From Trochalopteron elliotii (taxonomy: Eukaryota > Chordata > Aves > Passeriformes > Leiothrichidae), in the NCBI GenBank assembly GCA_024734555.1, contig JANPWX010000254.1:184959-248958 (forward strand): 64,000 nucleotides of DNA, written 5' to 3'. The translations under genes and the position numbers were made by a program. The notes under the pieces are model-generated. The model was not told the DNA's origin and ran no database searches. It saw only the letters and a program-made list of their open reading frames with translations. This document shows positions 24,791 through 38,176 of the stretch, in pieces (position 1 is the first letter of the stretch; each line of letters starts with the position of its first letter).

Positions 24791-27700
24791 GTCTCTCATT
24801 TTCTTCCCTGCTGTGTCCCAGCTGTCCATATATTTTAGCTAAATTGGCTCCTGGAAGAAACCCAGGGAGCTCAAACTGAATATAAGTTCTGGTGGATATA
24901 GAGAAGGCAACTAGTGTGAGGAGCAAGCTGAAATTATGGCTTTATTTAAAGCAGAGGACAGTCACCTGCTGAATCTTGAGAAAATGTCTTTATTTTTCTT
25001 TGCTTCTTTAGAAAGCAAAACAAAGCATCCAGAGGAATACTCTTCTCAGCTCTCAGTGGATTGATGGAGCTTTGTTTACTGTTTATCTGATAAGTCCGTG
25101 GCTAGAGCAGCACCAAAATGTCCCCGAAATAAGCAAGAAAGGCAAAATCCCTCTGCCTTGTGTTACACTCCCTCTTCTCAGAAGACAGAGTTCTTTAGTC
25201 ATGCTGACAATAAGGCCTGGGAAAATGGATGTTCCACTGCAGCATCACAGGAAAGCTGTTATCATCATCTCCAGGAACAGTCATGGATCCCAGCACTCCT
25301 GCTTCTGGTCGGTGCCCTGGGAGACACAGGGTCTGAAAAGTTTCTCTTCTGCAGGGGCAGTTGTTCTTTGCTTGTCTAAATCTACCTTCCCACCACTTTC
25401 TATCTTTGAGGGACAGAAAGTGAGTTTGTTTCTCCCAGTTTTGTCTGGGATGTCTGCAGCTGGACACTCGCCCAAGTTAGTGTCTACCAGTGCAGATTTT
25501 GAGCATTTTCTTTTTTTAAAAAAAAAAGCCTTACCTATGCTTACCAAGGTTATCAGGAATTTTGCAGTGAGCTTCACATGGACCAACACCTGATTTCCAG
25601 CCCAAAGGGGATGTGAGGCAGGAGTGCTCCCTAATGGATCCACCCATCAGTCTTGCTCTCAGAGGTTGCTAATCCATCCTTGCAGGAGTCTGCAGTTTGT
25701 CTCCAACTAAAAGAAAAACTGGGGAGAAAAAGGAGGATGGGGTGTGGTCCTTCGGCAGGATACAGTAAGGATACGCTTTGATATGTGCCTGGACTCAGCA
25801 AGTGTTCCCAGGTGCTGCAGCTTAGGAGTAAAACTAGTGAATAATCTAAGGGAGAAAATACAGAGAAAAATCTATAGACTGAATTTATTGGGTGAAAAAT
25901 TTATGACTTAAGATGTGGGTATGAATTTTGAACACTGCAGAGTAGCTTTTCATTAGTTTTTCTGTGTCTATGAGGCTGTCTTCTTGCGTGTTATGATTTT
26001 CTGTTGAAAAGATATGATTAAATTAGTAGTCCTTGCTAGTGGTGTAAGAAGATGATTCTTAGGCCTGAAATCAGATTTCATTTGATAATTTTGTAATTTA
26101 GATAATTTGATAAAATTCTGAGTGCTGAAACTGGCAAAAAAGGAGTATTATACTGGTGATGAATTAGCAGTAATTTAGTCTTCTTCAAAGGTAATAGGTT
26201 ATAATGAAAATGAAGTAGTACAAACTGCCATGGTAGGGTTAAAATAGCATTAATAAATATTAAATGGAATATTTAAAATTTATTTTAAATAGTTTGACTA
26301 TTATAGTTTTATATTAGAGATATGATAGTTTGATTACAACAGCAAGGACAGCACTGTAAATAAAGCCAAGAAGTCAAAATGCTGATAATATATCTGAGCT
26401 CTATAAATTGTTCTATTCAATAACTGATTTGCTAAATATAATACTATTATTACATCATCCCTGCTTCATCTTTGATATCTCTTCTTCCCTCTTAGAAATT
26501 AATTGCTGTCTTGGGTTAAGGTTTTTAGCATCACTGGCAAATGTAAATTATCATTGCAAAGACTGAGGAGGTCTAGTAACAGGCTTCTTAAGAAATGTTT
26601 TCTTTTATTGGTGCAAAAAAATCTTTCACAATCATATTTTGTGAAGGGCATGAGCTTTTCATACAACTTTGATGACTACAAAATTATTGCTTTGAAGCTC
26701 CTGTCATGTTGGAGAATAGTTATGCACGAGGTAAGCAAAGATCTGTAGGCTGCAGATAAAGACTGGTGATATGCAGGTAATGACAATGTTAAGCAGCTGC
26801 ACTATCCTGTCAAATAGTCATGCAACTGCAATTATTCTTGAAGTCATGTTGGGATATGCATTCGTTGCATGGTTATTATATGGGTTTGACATTGATAAAA
26901 GGTCTGTATTGGTGCTCTTCAAGTGCTACTGAAAACAAACCAAAATGTAATAAACTGTGGACAGTAGAATTAAATCTTCAGAGAGGAGGAGAAGGAGGTT
27001 CATCATCATTTCTGTTCATTTAACTGGCAGCTAGGACAAAGAAAACAGATCGAAGGCTCTAAGAAGCTATAACTACATGAGGCAATGTAGCTGCAGCTAG
27101 AAATTCAGGAGGAAGCTTTCTTGTTTTTTCCCATCTTTGTGGGGCAGGAGGTTATTGTTTGCTGGTTTTGTTGGTTTGGTTTTGTTTCTTTTCTACTCAT
27201 CAACTGGAAATAATTCTAGCAGTTTTGTTTCCCATTCCAAGGCAGAATGAGTGACTTAAATAATCTGACTGAATTCCAATTTCCACTTAGCAAAAAAAAA
27301 AAAACACTTGACAAAATCATTGAGGTTAGAGTCTTCCTCAAAACAAATTAATTTTCTGTTATATTACATTCTCAGTAAAACTGTAAAAGGTAAGTAAATC
27401 CTACATCTTGCGTAGATTTAATTGGTAAATCATACCAAGCTGTGTAGATTGTCACATTAAGTTATATTCTGGATTAACATTCACTTGCATAATTGGACAT
27501 TTGTATATTTGACATTTTTAAGGCAGAGTTTTTATAGAAGTCTACACTTTTTTGGCATCTGAGTGGGAGGTGAGGTTTCACAAGGGACCTGGAATATACT
27601 CACTGAAATGAACTCAGTAAAGCATTGAAATCACAGGTTTTATTTGAGGGTGGTGAGGCAATTTTAACAATAGAAATGACAAAGGAAATACGTGTGGTTT

Positions 27701-28659
27701 TCTAGCTCAGAACCTTAATAATAATAACAAATAATACATTATTATACTGCTTTGTGCCTGTATAAAAATAGATGTGTCTAGTTTTTCAGACACATGGGTC
27801 TTGAAACACCAAGAAAACCTGCTCAATATGAAAGAAATAGAGGAAATTAATGTTAGATATTTGGGTAAATATCATATTTTAAAATATTTGCAGAAAGTTT
27901 TATCAAGTATTGAAGCTAAAGGACAAGGCATTAGCTAGGAATAGACCTTGTGTTTTATGACCAAATGTGCAATTAATACAGTTCACTCCTCCTTTGCCAT
28001 AAGGTTCAAAGTACTTTAAGTTTCTAGTGGAAGGTACCATGACCTGATGATAACGGTAATTTAGTAGAACTGGTCACAGTGACCATTTAGTAGCAATGTA
28101 AGCAGACTTTGCAGTCACAAACCATTTATAAGGAGTGTAATGATTTCAGAACTGTCAGCCTGAGTGGAGCGTGGCTGAGGGAGGAGGTGATGAGCTGTCA
28201 TTCGGCTTTTCAGGGTTTGCTATTGGCACATCATTATGTGCTGCCAGTCACCTCACCCTCATGTCATTGTTCTGCTCGATAAATTATTGAGGTAAGAAGG
28301 TTTGCAACTAGTGCAAGATGAGGACTTTTAATGCCAAAGTGATGGTGTGTCCCACGTGATAGTATGGGTACTTTTACTAAAGAGCAGTCTTTTTTATTAA
28401 AACCTGGTGCAAGATCTAATCCATTTACTCAAATGCTTTCAAAATAGCAAGGCAAAAAAGGTCACAAATGAATCAAATTTTCATGTGGCTAACAAAGATG
28501 TTTTATTTCAGTGTTCTACTCTTCATAAAGCTTGCTAATCCAGATTTTGTAATTTATTTGTCTCCTATCACTGATAAATTGTTTATGACTCAAATTTCAG
28601 AAGGGCTGTGCAAACCAGCTCCTGTTGACTTGGGAAGTTGCATACATCCAGCTCTCCTG
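24791..28659. other. Intergenic DNA, no gene seen
   Basis: The longest frame (25072-25593, 173 codons) and its antisense partner (25281-25643) show no recognisable domain and lack supporting context. A stretch at 28150-28320 has balanced composition and may be conserved non-coding DNA. No retroposon words were found. Confidence 0.45.
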
Positions 28660-28790
28660 AGCCTCCCCCTTACCTAATTGTGTCTGTAAAATGAAGGTAA
28701 TAATTCCTAACTTTCCAGAGGTTGACATAATGAATAAGCTATTAATATAAGATGCAGATATGAAAATGTGTAAAACTGCCTAGATACCAG
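28660..28790 (+). mobile_element. MIR-like SINE 3' region, sense
   Basis: 'tgtctgtaaaatgaaggtaa' followed by 'taattcctaactt' and 'gacataatgaataagc' parallels the MIR 3' half (tcatctgtaaaatggggataataat-acctacct-gaggattaaatgag). It is fragmentary and diverged. A second possible antisense fragment is at 28893-28935 ('agaggtgcagaagttaagta'). Confidence 0.5.
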
Positions 28791-29493
28791 ATTTTGCTAA
28801 GGGAAGGAATAAAAAATCTTCAATCTGGTATCTCTTTAAATGCACCTTCTTGGTTTAGTAGATAAGGCACTGTACAAAGTACTTCAGAGATACAGTAGAA
28901 TAATAGAGGTGCAGAAGTTAAGTACTTTGGTTTTGATATGCTGAAAGGACTCCAAATAGTGATAGTAATGCTTTTGCTTGTCCTTTTTACTCTCTGTGCA
29001 CACTGTCAAAAGCTGTAGATCATTGTTTTCCTGTGACAGAGAATTGTATAAAGCTGAGCCAAATACAGCTTCTATACAGAATATTTTTCATGGTCTTTAC
29101 TGTCTCTGGCTTCTAGTCCATGCTGTTCTTCCAGAAGGGTTTCTCAGACTATTTCACATGCATATGAATAATTTTCCTCTATTTCTCTAATTCATTGCTC
29201 AAATCATTCTCCAAGCACTGTCCAGAACTAGCACTACTTATAGTAACACTCAGCCCACAAAGATGAACAGATTAAAATTCAAAAGTATAAATTAATTCAG
29301 TGATATAGCGCAGTGCTATTAAGCACTTATTGCATTTTCTACTTTATTAATATTGTCATTGCTATTATTATTATTATTATTATTGATATTAATTCGTCAC
29401 AGAAAGATGAATCACTCACCCTAAATGGTGCTGGAGACTTCTGTGAAGAGCTTGTGCTTTTTCATTAGAGCTAAATCGAAGAACAAAGATACA
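28791..29493. other. Intergenic DNA with an ATT microsatellite
   Basis: An (ATT)n run of about seven units lies at 29363-29384. A weak MIR-like antisense piece may be at 28893-28935. No gene seen. Confidence 0.5.
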
Positions 29494-29630
29494 CAGAGAA
29501 TCACAGAATTGCAGCAGAGTTTAGGTTGGAACGGACCTTAAAATCCTCTTGTTCTAACCCCTTTCCCTCGGCAGGGACACCTTCTACTAGACCGAGTTGC
29601 TCAGAGCTATATCCAAACTGGCCTGGACAT
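29494..29630 (-). mobile_element. Short CR1 LINE 3' end
   Basis: The plus strand carries antisense CR1 3' UTR words: 'gagaatcacagaatt', 'ttaggttggaacggacctta', 'gcagggacaccttc' and 'agaccgagttgctcagag'. Only about 135 bases of 3' UTR remain, a severely 5'-truncated insertion. Confidence 0.85.
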
Positions 29631-32600
29631 GTACCTAAGTTTCACTGTCCTAAATTCACAATGGATATAGATTTTCATATGGAATTTTTACCATTTGAAC
29701 AGTCACGTTGAGTTGTTGATAAATTCTTGAATATAACAGACCAAAATTTTGGCTCCTTATAAACAATCCAACTACTTTCTGTAGGGAAGAAGAAACTAGA
29801 TCCAGATCTCAGTAACTACATAATTCCTAGATTTCAGTTCCCTGTTTTGTAAGTCAGCAGACTTACCTCTTGAAGTTGTTTGAAAATGTTACTTGACATA
29901 TTTGTTCACTTATATGAAGATGATATATAAGTATGCCCAAGTATGTATGTTTCCTTGGTCTGATTTTGATAAGATGAGCAGTTCTGGCAAGTTTTGTCAT
30001 CAGCAAGAGAACAAGGAGCTCACAAAGGAGTCCAGCCTTGCCCTCTTGGTTGCCTCTGTGATTTATCCCCTCCTGAGATCCATGGGGTACAACTGCAGAC
30101 ATTGCTGATGCTGCACTGTCTTAGGGACCTGATCACTCCACGTGCCCTAGGAACAGACCCTGTGATCACATCTTCTAACATTTTCCTGCTGAAAATCAAT
30201 CAACTGTTTCCTAAGCTTCACACCATAAACTCCATTACAGCTGGAATGATGGACGACTTCACATTACACAGACAATTAAATATTTTATCCCAAGGCAAAT
30301 CTTCATGTCGTCTTTCTTCTACAATTCAAGGTGTTTTTGTGACCTTTACAGCTCTTGATAGACACCAGCCCTGTTACTGCAGCTGAGATAAGCTGGAATA
30401 AAGCTCAGCTCTCTGTCTCAGTTTGAGTGTGCCATTCTGAGGACTGTCTCTGGAATCTGCCTCCTTTGACAGTTTATCAGAAGTCAAGTCTAGTGATGTT
30501 TAGATTAAAAAAAAATAACAATCAAATGCGAAATATTAAAAAGAAAGCAGACGTATCTGCTTCTTCTTCAGATGTTTTCCTGCTCAATTCTTGACTGCTA
30601 TAAAAAAGACCAGAGCTGACATTCATGTAAACACAAAGGGCCTCCTCCTTTTTGGATTATTTTTTTTGTATGTCTTTTCAAAACTTACCTGTTTCAACAG
30701 AACAAGATACCACAAACCTTTCTAGTTTATCTACACAAGATAATGTCAATTGACTTGTTTTCCCAGTGGCTTTGTAATTTTTTTCAGCTGCTTAATATGT
30801 TTACTCGCCTGTTTTCCTACATTAGCATGTATATTTTTATATATTGTATTATAAATGCAAGTCAGAATGTCTGTCTTAAAAAGCACTAGAGAGGATGTGC
30901 TCCTGCTTTCCCTGGGATTGAATTAGTGAATATTACATGTCAATAACTAATGAATGATCAAGTTACTTCATTACTTCTAAGAATGTTTACAATTTTGTTT
31001 GTATTTTTTATTCTGAGTTTATAACATGTATTACAAGAACTTCAGTAGTCAAAGAGGTTTAAACATCAGGGAAAAAAAAGAGACTCTTACAACAAAGTTT
31101 ATAGTAAATATTTGTAACATAGGGCACTTTAGAAGACATACATCAAGAGGAGATAATATCATGTAAGTCTGGGGACCCAAATGAGCTCTAATTCAAACTG
31201 TTAAACTGTCAACTGTTTTGTGGCCTGAAGTTTGTATGCATGAAATGTTTTAAGGCTATTGGAAAAGGTCACAGTCCTTAAAAAAGAAAACACAAACCAA
31301 ACATCAGATTTATCTCCTTCTTAGAAAAGTAAAAGGGTGATAAAGGAGGGTTTCTTCTGTCCTTGGAGCTTTGGAACAACTCTAAGGATACAGCGCATTT
31401 AGATTAATAAGATCCTGAAGTTTTTATACAGTCAGATCACCTCTTGCCTTTGACAATGGTCCCTGAAAAGCTACTTCAGCTTCCTCTGAGTCAGTGGAAA
31501 ACCTTCTAGTGATTTCAAGAGAATTGGATGAGCTTTTAAATGCAGTTATCCAGCTGCACAATTAACAGCCAGAAAAGCACATTCTATAAATTATTTCGCT
31601 ATTTAGGGATACATTTAGCATGTCCTAGCAATATCAATTAACCGGGAGAAGAATGACTCATGCAAGCCTTCTCCAAATCCATTAAGTCAATATCTGACTC
31701 ACTTTTTGTGGTATGAAAAATGGTCTCTTTGCTAAATTCACTCTCGATTTTTATCAGATCATCCCAACTGTATTAAACTGAACTGCAATCAAGCCAAAAA
31801 ATATTGTGGCCAGAAAGTGCCAATTTACAGTAGAAAAATAACAGGGGTTTATCTGCCATGCTGATGGGTTTTGCCATTTGGCTGAAGGTGCCTTGGTTCT
31901 AAGTGGTGTTTGGGAGCTTCAGAAGTCTTTTCTTGCCATAATTTTTTAATATGGATATGAAGAATCGACTACTCCCTTCCTTGTGGAAGCAATCTTTGCA
32001 AATCTGAAAACAGACTTAATTTTTCTTCTTTTTTTTTTTTTTCTCTTCCTCCTGTTAACTAAAGAACCCCTTTCAGGCATTATTTTTTAGTAGTACTCTT
32101 CCTGGCTTCCTTTGAATAAATTCTAATTGGTGTACTTTTTCTCGCTCTTTAGTGTCCAAAAGCCTAAAATGCTTTTATCTACTCCAATTCTACTTTGTGC
32201 TCTGAGATTCTATCAATGCAAAATAAAGAAGTATTAATAAAACTTTATATATCTGATACTCTGTGCTCTTTGTTATTGTCCCTAGTTTGTCTTTTCCCAA
32301 GCAGCCTGAGACTGCTGATGATTAATTGCAACCATAAATCTTTAGCTTTTCTCCTAGAAAGCAGATAGCTGACATCTTGTACTCAAGTACCATATTCTTT
32401 CCACCAAACACAGCTTTGCTTTTATTTCCATTATCTTTCCTTTTATTTTCTTTACAGAGATCTTCTCAAGTTTGCCCAATCATCTGGAATTCCAATCCCA
32501 ATCCCAAAAAAGTGCAACATCTGTGGTGGTGTGTGTTCTTCCATAGAAGAGCTGGTAACTTGAGATAAGGTTCATTCCACCTTGGTATGGAAAGTGGTGT

Positions 32601-35600
32601 CCTCTCAAAATGCCACAGAATGCCCTGCAATTGTGGCTGTGGTTTGTATAGCATGAAGATGAGAAAATTCATTCTTTGCCTTCAGGCAGTGCAATTTGCA
32701 GCCTGTCTATCTAGCAGCTACAGCATTATTCTCAGTCTGGCCATTAGCTGAACTGTAATAATGTTGTTCTGTAGGCACTTCATTTCCATCAGAAGCAGAA
32801 CAGGTATGCGTAGAGCATTTTGGATTTTTATGTGTTTTAATATATTTATACAACTGTATTAATACACAGATTGGTCTCCTGCCATGCATCAGATGCTCCC
32901 AGTTCTCTCCAGCTCATTAAAACTCCATAGAAGCCTGCAGCAAAGCGTTTTCCTGGGAGCCAAAATGAAGGTGGCGCACATCTCAGTCTGGCTACCACTT
33001 TATTATTTGGCAAGCAGAGAAATATGACTGTGAGCCATAAATTGGTCTGCTAACATTTCTATGAAAATAACCTCCAACTGCTCTGAAACAGATTCTGTTT
33101 GTAAACAGGACTTGCTACTGTTTGGATGCAGATTATTTCTAGTGCATCCACTCTCCCTCTTTTTATCTGAGCTGTATTTCATCGGTAAAGAGCTGTGAGT
33201 GCTGAAACCCACAACCTACTTCAGCAATATTTAAATGCCAGCCTTTCTGTATGTGATACGTTGTTCCTTATATAAATACAAACTATTAACACAGAAAATG
33301 CACTACTACACCAGATATCTTGCCCTTTAGGTTTATAATAGTTATGGAGGAATCCATCAAAACAAAATGAATGAAATGAACAAATGAATAAAATGAACTA
33401 TTTTGCTACCTTTAACATATATATTCTATATTCAAAGAAAAAACCATTAACTCCTGAGCCCTCAATATAATCACGTTATAATCATACTAATGTCTTCTTT
33501 GCCTTGCCAAGATTAAATGTGAACATTCCCGTTTTGAATCAAAAGGATTAAAAGAAAATTTAAAGCTTAAATTGAGAAAAATATCAGAATTCGAAGGGTT
33601 TGTTTTATTTTTGTTTTAATAATAAAATAAAAATCGAAAATGTTTTCATTTGAGAAAATAAAGGGAAAGAGAAGTGATCCCTTCCCCAAAATCATCCTTG
33701 GTTTCTAAGTGGTGCTTTAAAGATTTCTGGAAAATAATATAATAGTCTCCTTTTTTTTTTCTTTTTTTTTTCTATATTTTAAATATTGTAATTATTAAAG
33801 ATAAGAACATAAAAACTTCGGAAAATTTCTCTAGCAAAGCAAAAATGTTTTAATCCAGATGGAAGAGAAATCTGGTGCTTGCTTAAAGAGTGTTTCTTGA
33901 AAGAAAGTAGAATTGGACTTCTGTGATTAATGTTTGTTCTGCCCCCTTGTGGTTATGGACTCCAGTAGGGCTTAGGTAGGACTGTCTGGGTTTAAATATT
34001 CATGACTAATTAAAAATAAGGTTTCTGTGTATTTTAAGTGATGCACTTTTTCCAGGATGTGTATTGACCAAGAACCCAAGGAAAAAAAGATAAGACTCCT
34101 CAAATATGAACAATGGGCAGATGAATGTTTAATATTTAAAGTAGTTTTCCAAAAGAGTATGTTTCTACATTGTGAAAAGCTCAGAAACTTTAAATATAAA
34201 AATAAATTTATTTAGAAATTTATAAAGGATAATTTCACTTTTAAGCACAGCTTTTCATTGTGGTTTTACTGATACAACTCAGTATCAGGGATAATTTTCT
34301 TTCCACAAGTTAGAAACAATTATTGTTGCAGGTTAATTCACCTAAAGTCAAATTTCATAATGTAATCCAGTTATGGTTGTAAGAGTGCACTTCTATATGC
34401 CAGGCATTCATTTATTTAGACAGATTCTGGAATTGCTTCACTTAATTTTCCGAAGATCCTAGAGTTAGTCACAGATTAATTCTTAGATAGCGGGTCAGAT
34501 TTTTAAATCAGAGATCATATAGTATACAAATTCACCATCTCTACTGTAGAGAATGACATCGTCATTTAAAGAATAAGGATTAGTTGGTTTTAAGGACAAA
34601 TTTTCTTAGTTTTTCCTGGGTTTTGCTGCACAGATAAAATAAGGAGATATTATTATTTAATTTATCTTCAAATTTTCACTTGAAAATGTTTTCTTTTATT
34701 GTGTACTAATTGTTCAATTCCAATTTAGAGAAACTACAATTAAATAGTTTCTTAAATTATACTGATGAAAATAAATATTTTATTAGTCTTCAGTATTTCC
34801 CAAAAAACTCTGCTCCATTGTCCCAGAATCCACGTTTTGTTTCAATGCAGCTTCAAAATAACTAAGTTTGGGGTGTTTTTCTATGATTCTATGTAAAAGG
34901 AATTTCAGTATTCACAGAAAGTTAAGCCAAGCCTTTTTCATCTATATCCACACATCCACAAGACATACAGTATCAAAATATGCATAACTCATTTATTTTT
35001 TCTAATGAGACATACACATCTCTGTGTATTTTTAAATCCAAATCAGGTCCTGATCTGTAGAACTATAAAAGGTACTGTAGCAACATTGTAAAGGACATTT
35101 TAAAAAGCACTGGATGGACATCACACATGGACAGTCTGTGACCTGACTAAGCTCAAACACAACTCAAAGTCTCTGCAAGCCATAACGTTTTCAGCTGGAT
35201 TGTCAAGACTATCTTGTCCTTTAGGATCAAACTCTTTCTCTCATGTGTCCCCTTCAACCCAAGTTATGAACATGTTGGCTCAATTCACCCAAAAACAGTT
35301 TTTTGGAGCAAACAATTTAAAATATAATCAAAAGGGTAAAAAAAAAAAAAAAGATTAGTCTGACTAAAGGAGAGTTTTCTGTTGGTGTCATATAAGAAAA
35401 GTTACTACTAATCTAGAAAGCCATGAGACTGGATAATCAAAGTCTTGATCAGAATGGATAAGGAAGTGAGATGCTGAGCTTTTATCACAGAATATTCTCA
35501 TGATCTTGTGTATGGAATAGGCCTCTCCAAAGTCCTTACTCCAGAAATGTCCTCATGTGGTTACGGGACCTTTAAAAAGACAGATTTTCTAAAAGGGCCA

Positions 35601-36023
35601 CTGCAATAACCCATGAAGGCACCTTATGACATTGAGAGGCATTGGAGAGACTCATAAATGTGTCTTTCTATCTTCTTCTAATGATTTTTAATAAGCTATC
35701 TAATATCAGTGTGCTTTCATAAAAAATAGGTAGTGGGCCAGCAGGATAAACACAACTTGAAGAGTCACAAGTTCACTGTTAATAGCTTTTATTAGTCCAA
35801 ATGCTAACAAGATTTTTTGCATAAAATCAAAGGAAGTCTGCTACTAATGGAAATAGCACTCATTTTGGCACCAAAGTACTCTGTGGGAGGTTATAAAGTA
35901 CATGCAGAAACAGCAGAAAATGTTAGACTGCCCAGATAGAAAGTTAATTGTTTAGGAAATGGGGAAATGAAACCTCAACAGTTCTGAATCTCATGGAAAC
36001 TCTGATTTCATATTGCCATATTA
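29631..36023. other. Long intergenic stretch, no gene seen
   Basis: Only short frames occur (up to 130 codons at 29994-30386, no recognisable domain). Homopolymer runs: T at about 32029-32042, interrupted T at 33750-33771, A at 35338-35353. An isolated CR1-like tail, 'ttctatgattctatg', is at 34879-34893. Balanced-composition stretches at 30000-30400 and 31540-31660 could be conserved non-coding DNA, unproven. Confidence 0.45.
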
Positions 36024-36115
36024 CAGAATGTTTTAGGTTGGAAGGGACCACTGGGGGCCATCTAGTCCAACATCCCTGCCCAAGGAGGTTCCCTAGAGCA
36101 CAGTGCTTAGGACTA
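36024..36115 (-). mobile_element. Short CR1 LINE 3' end
   Basis: Antisense CR1 3' UTR words are visible: 'acagaatgttttaggttgg', 'aagggaccactggggg', 'catctagtccaacatccc' and 'tccctagagcaca'. About 90 bases remain. The wording belongs to the CR1 variant with 'ctctgg...catctagtcc', a subfamily different from the copies at 20.5 and 57.9 kb. Confidence 0.85.
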
Positions 36116-37611
36116 TCTAGACACATCCATCATCTGCACCTCACATAACTCATGCCTGTTAAAATAGTGTTTCTAGGAATAACTGCAGATAAAACGCATT
36201 GTTGGGTGACTGACATATGGAGACTGGACACTTGCTGAAATAAGTGGGGCCTAGAAAAATTTGAGTAACATAAATGCATTTACAACAAGATGATTTGTGT
36301 CTCAGGGGTATACTTGTTAAAGATGGTACTTCCTCATCCTCACAGAAAGTGAGTTGAGGTCAGGTTGTTTCACAGCCACTGCAACTATTAGGCTTTGGTG
36401 AGGGTTAGGAAACACCTTTATGCCTTCTTTCCTACCTGCTCATCTGCCACCATAGAGACAATGGTGCCGGGTTTTTACAGAGCATGTAGTTATTTGTACA
36501 ATTTTGTATTCATCTGATCTAATGCATTTCTAATGAACTCTTTGATGTAAAATTTGTACTTTCTTGAATATGAAAGGAATAAATCCTTGGAATCTCTGCC
36601 TGCTTTTCAGACTAAACGAAGACTATGTGCATTATACATTTGTATTCATGAATATTTAAGTGTATTTGTTCTTGTATTGATTTTGTATGGTGCCTTTGGG
36701 TGCTCCCTAGCAGGACTCCCTATGTAAACCTAAGCGAGTGATTTACAGGGGGGCAGGGCTGGAGAAATCCATAAATATGTATTTAAATAAGTAAAGGGTC
36801 TAGTCAGTGTGTCAACATTTCATTTCCTTGCCATGCTTTCATTCTGTTTCAAAATCCAAATGTTAACCAAATACTAGAGTTCTCTTTTCCATATTCCTGG
36901 ACAGTCTGATCTACTCATAAAGATATTAATGTTCTACACTGCATAAAATGCACATCCTTCTTACTATTTTAAATCCTATTTTCACAGACTATGCAATAGG
37001 TTTTTTGCCTTTTTTTTCCTCATTCATTCATCTCTTATTTTTATGAAACATTAATTTTGTAATAAGTTTTAACAACTCTGTACAACAGCAGGTACAATAG
37101 ACTCTCAATTTTCTTGGCTAGAATGGGGGATTGAGGAGCAGCTTCTTCCACTGCAGTACTGAGACAAAGTTATGTAGATAGCTTTGTGTAATGCTTTCAC
37201 TTGGACTATTATCTTAGATTCATATCTTTGTCAATCCAATATATCCCTATTTGTGAAAAAAATATTGTGGAAGCATACAATATTACAATATAGGTGTGAG
37301 ATCACAGGATATTCTGGGCCCTGCATGTTGTGTGAATACTGGCAGAGAACTGATATACGACCATTTTGTTTCCTTTGGTTAACACAGAGCCTCCATTGAT
37401 GTGATGGGTGGATTCAGCAAATCATTTTAACAGATGGTAAAAGGGAGGTTTGTGCCCTGGTGTCCCTGTCTGTGATGAGCGCTCAGCTCTGTCTCATCAT
37501 CATAATTACAGATGGTCTAGAAACATCTGGCAAGAGAGAATTAGTGAAACAAAGAAACACTGCAGTGTTATACAGCGCCTTCTTGGTTAGTAGGTGCCAC
37601 AGGTACACAGT
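36116..37611. other. Intergenic DNA, nothing recognised
   Basis: AT-rich sequence with short chance frames only. No gene or repeat was recognised. Confidence 0.5.
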
Positions 37612-38176
37612 AAGTGAGGCCCTCAGGATCAGGGCAGTGACTGCCCCCCTACACTCAGCACTGCTGAGGCCACAGCTCAAATCCTGTGTCCAGGTCTGGG
37701 CCACTCACTGCAAGAAGGACACAGAGGTGCTGGAGCATGTCCAGAGAAGGGAACAGAGCTGGGGAAGGGTCTGGAGCACAAGTCTGACTAGGAGCAGCTG
37801 GAGGGGCTCAGTCTGGAGAAAAGGAGGCTCAGGTGGAACATTATCACTCTCTACAATTCCCTGACAGGAGGGTAGTGCCAGGTGGGAGTTCAGTTCTTTT
37901 CCCAGACAACCAGCAACAAGACAAGAGGGAATGGCCTCCAGTGCACCAGAGGAGGTTCAGGTTGGACATCAGGGGGACTTTCCTCAATGTACAAGCAGCT
38001 AGGCATTGGAGCAGACTGCCCAGGGAGGTGGTGAAATCACCATCCTTGGAAGTATTCAAGAAATTACTGGACATGGCGCTCAGTGCTCTGGTCTGGTTGA
38101 CAAGGTGGTGATGGGTCAAAGGCTGGACTTGATGATCCCAGAGGTCTTTTCCAACCTAATCGGTCCAGTGATTTCT
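37612..38176 (+). mobile_element. CR1 LINE fragment (ORF2 C-terminus and 3' UTR), plus strand
   Basis: Translated in pieces, this matches the C-terminal end of CR1 ORF2. One frame gives [18 protein letters not shown] and [13 protein letters not shown]. After a frame change, a second gives RFRLDIRGTFLNVQAARHW, SRLPREVVKSPSLEVFKKL and DMALSALV. The 3' UTR then reads 'gatgatcccagaggtctttt' and 'ccaacctaatcgg', and ends near a decayed octamer 'agtgatttct'. At about 560 bases it is one of the longer copies here and one of two in plus orientation. At least one frameshift separates the two coding pieces, so it is dead. The open frames at 37460-37864 and 37833-38111 are parts of it. Confidence 0.92.

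Noticed and set aside
25072..25643. Overlapping 173-codon plus and 120-codon minus frames
   Set aside because: No recognisable domain, no matching splice context, and the two frames overlap antisense; best explained as chance open frames in a less AT-rich stretch.
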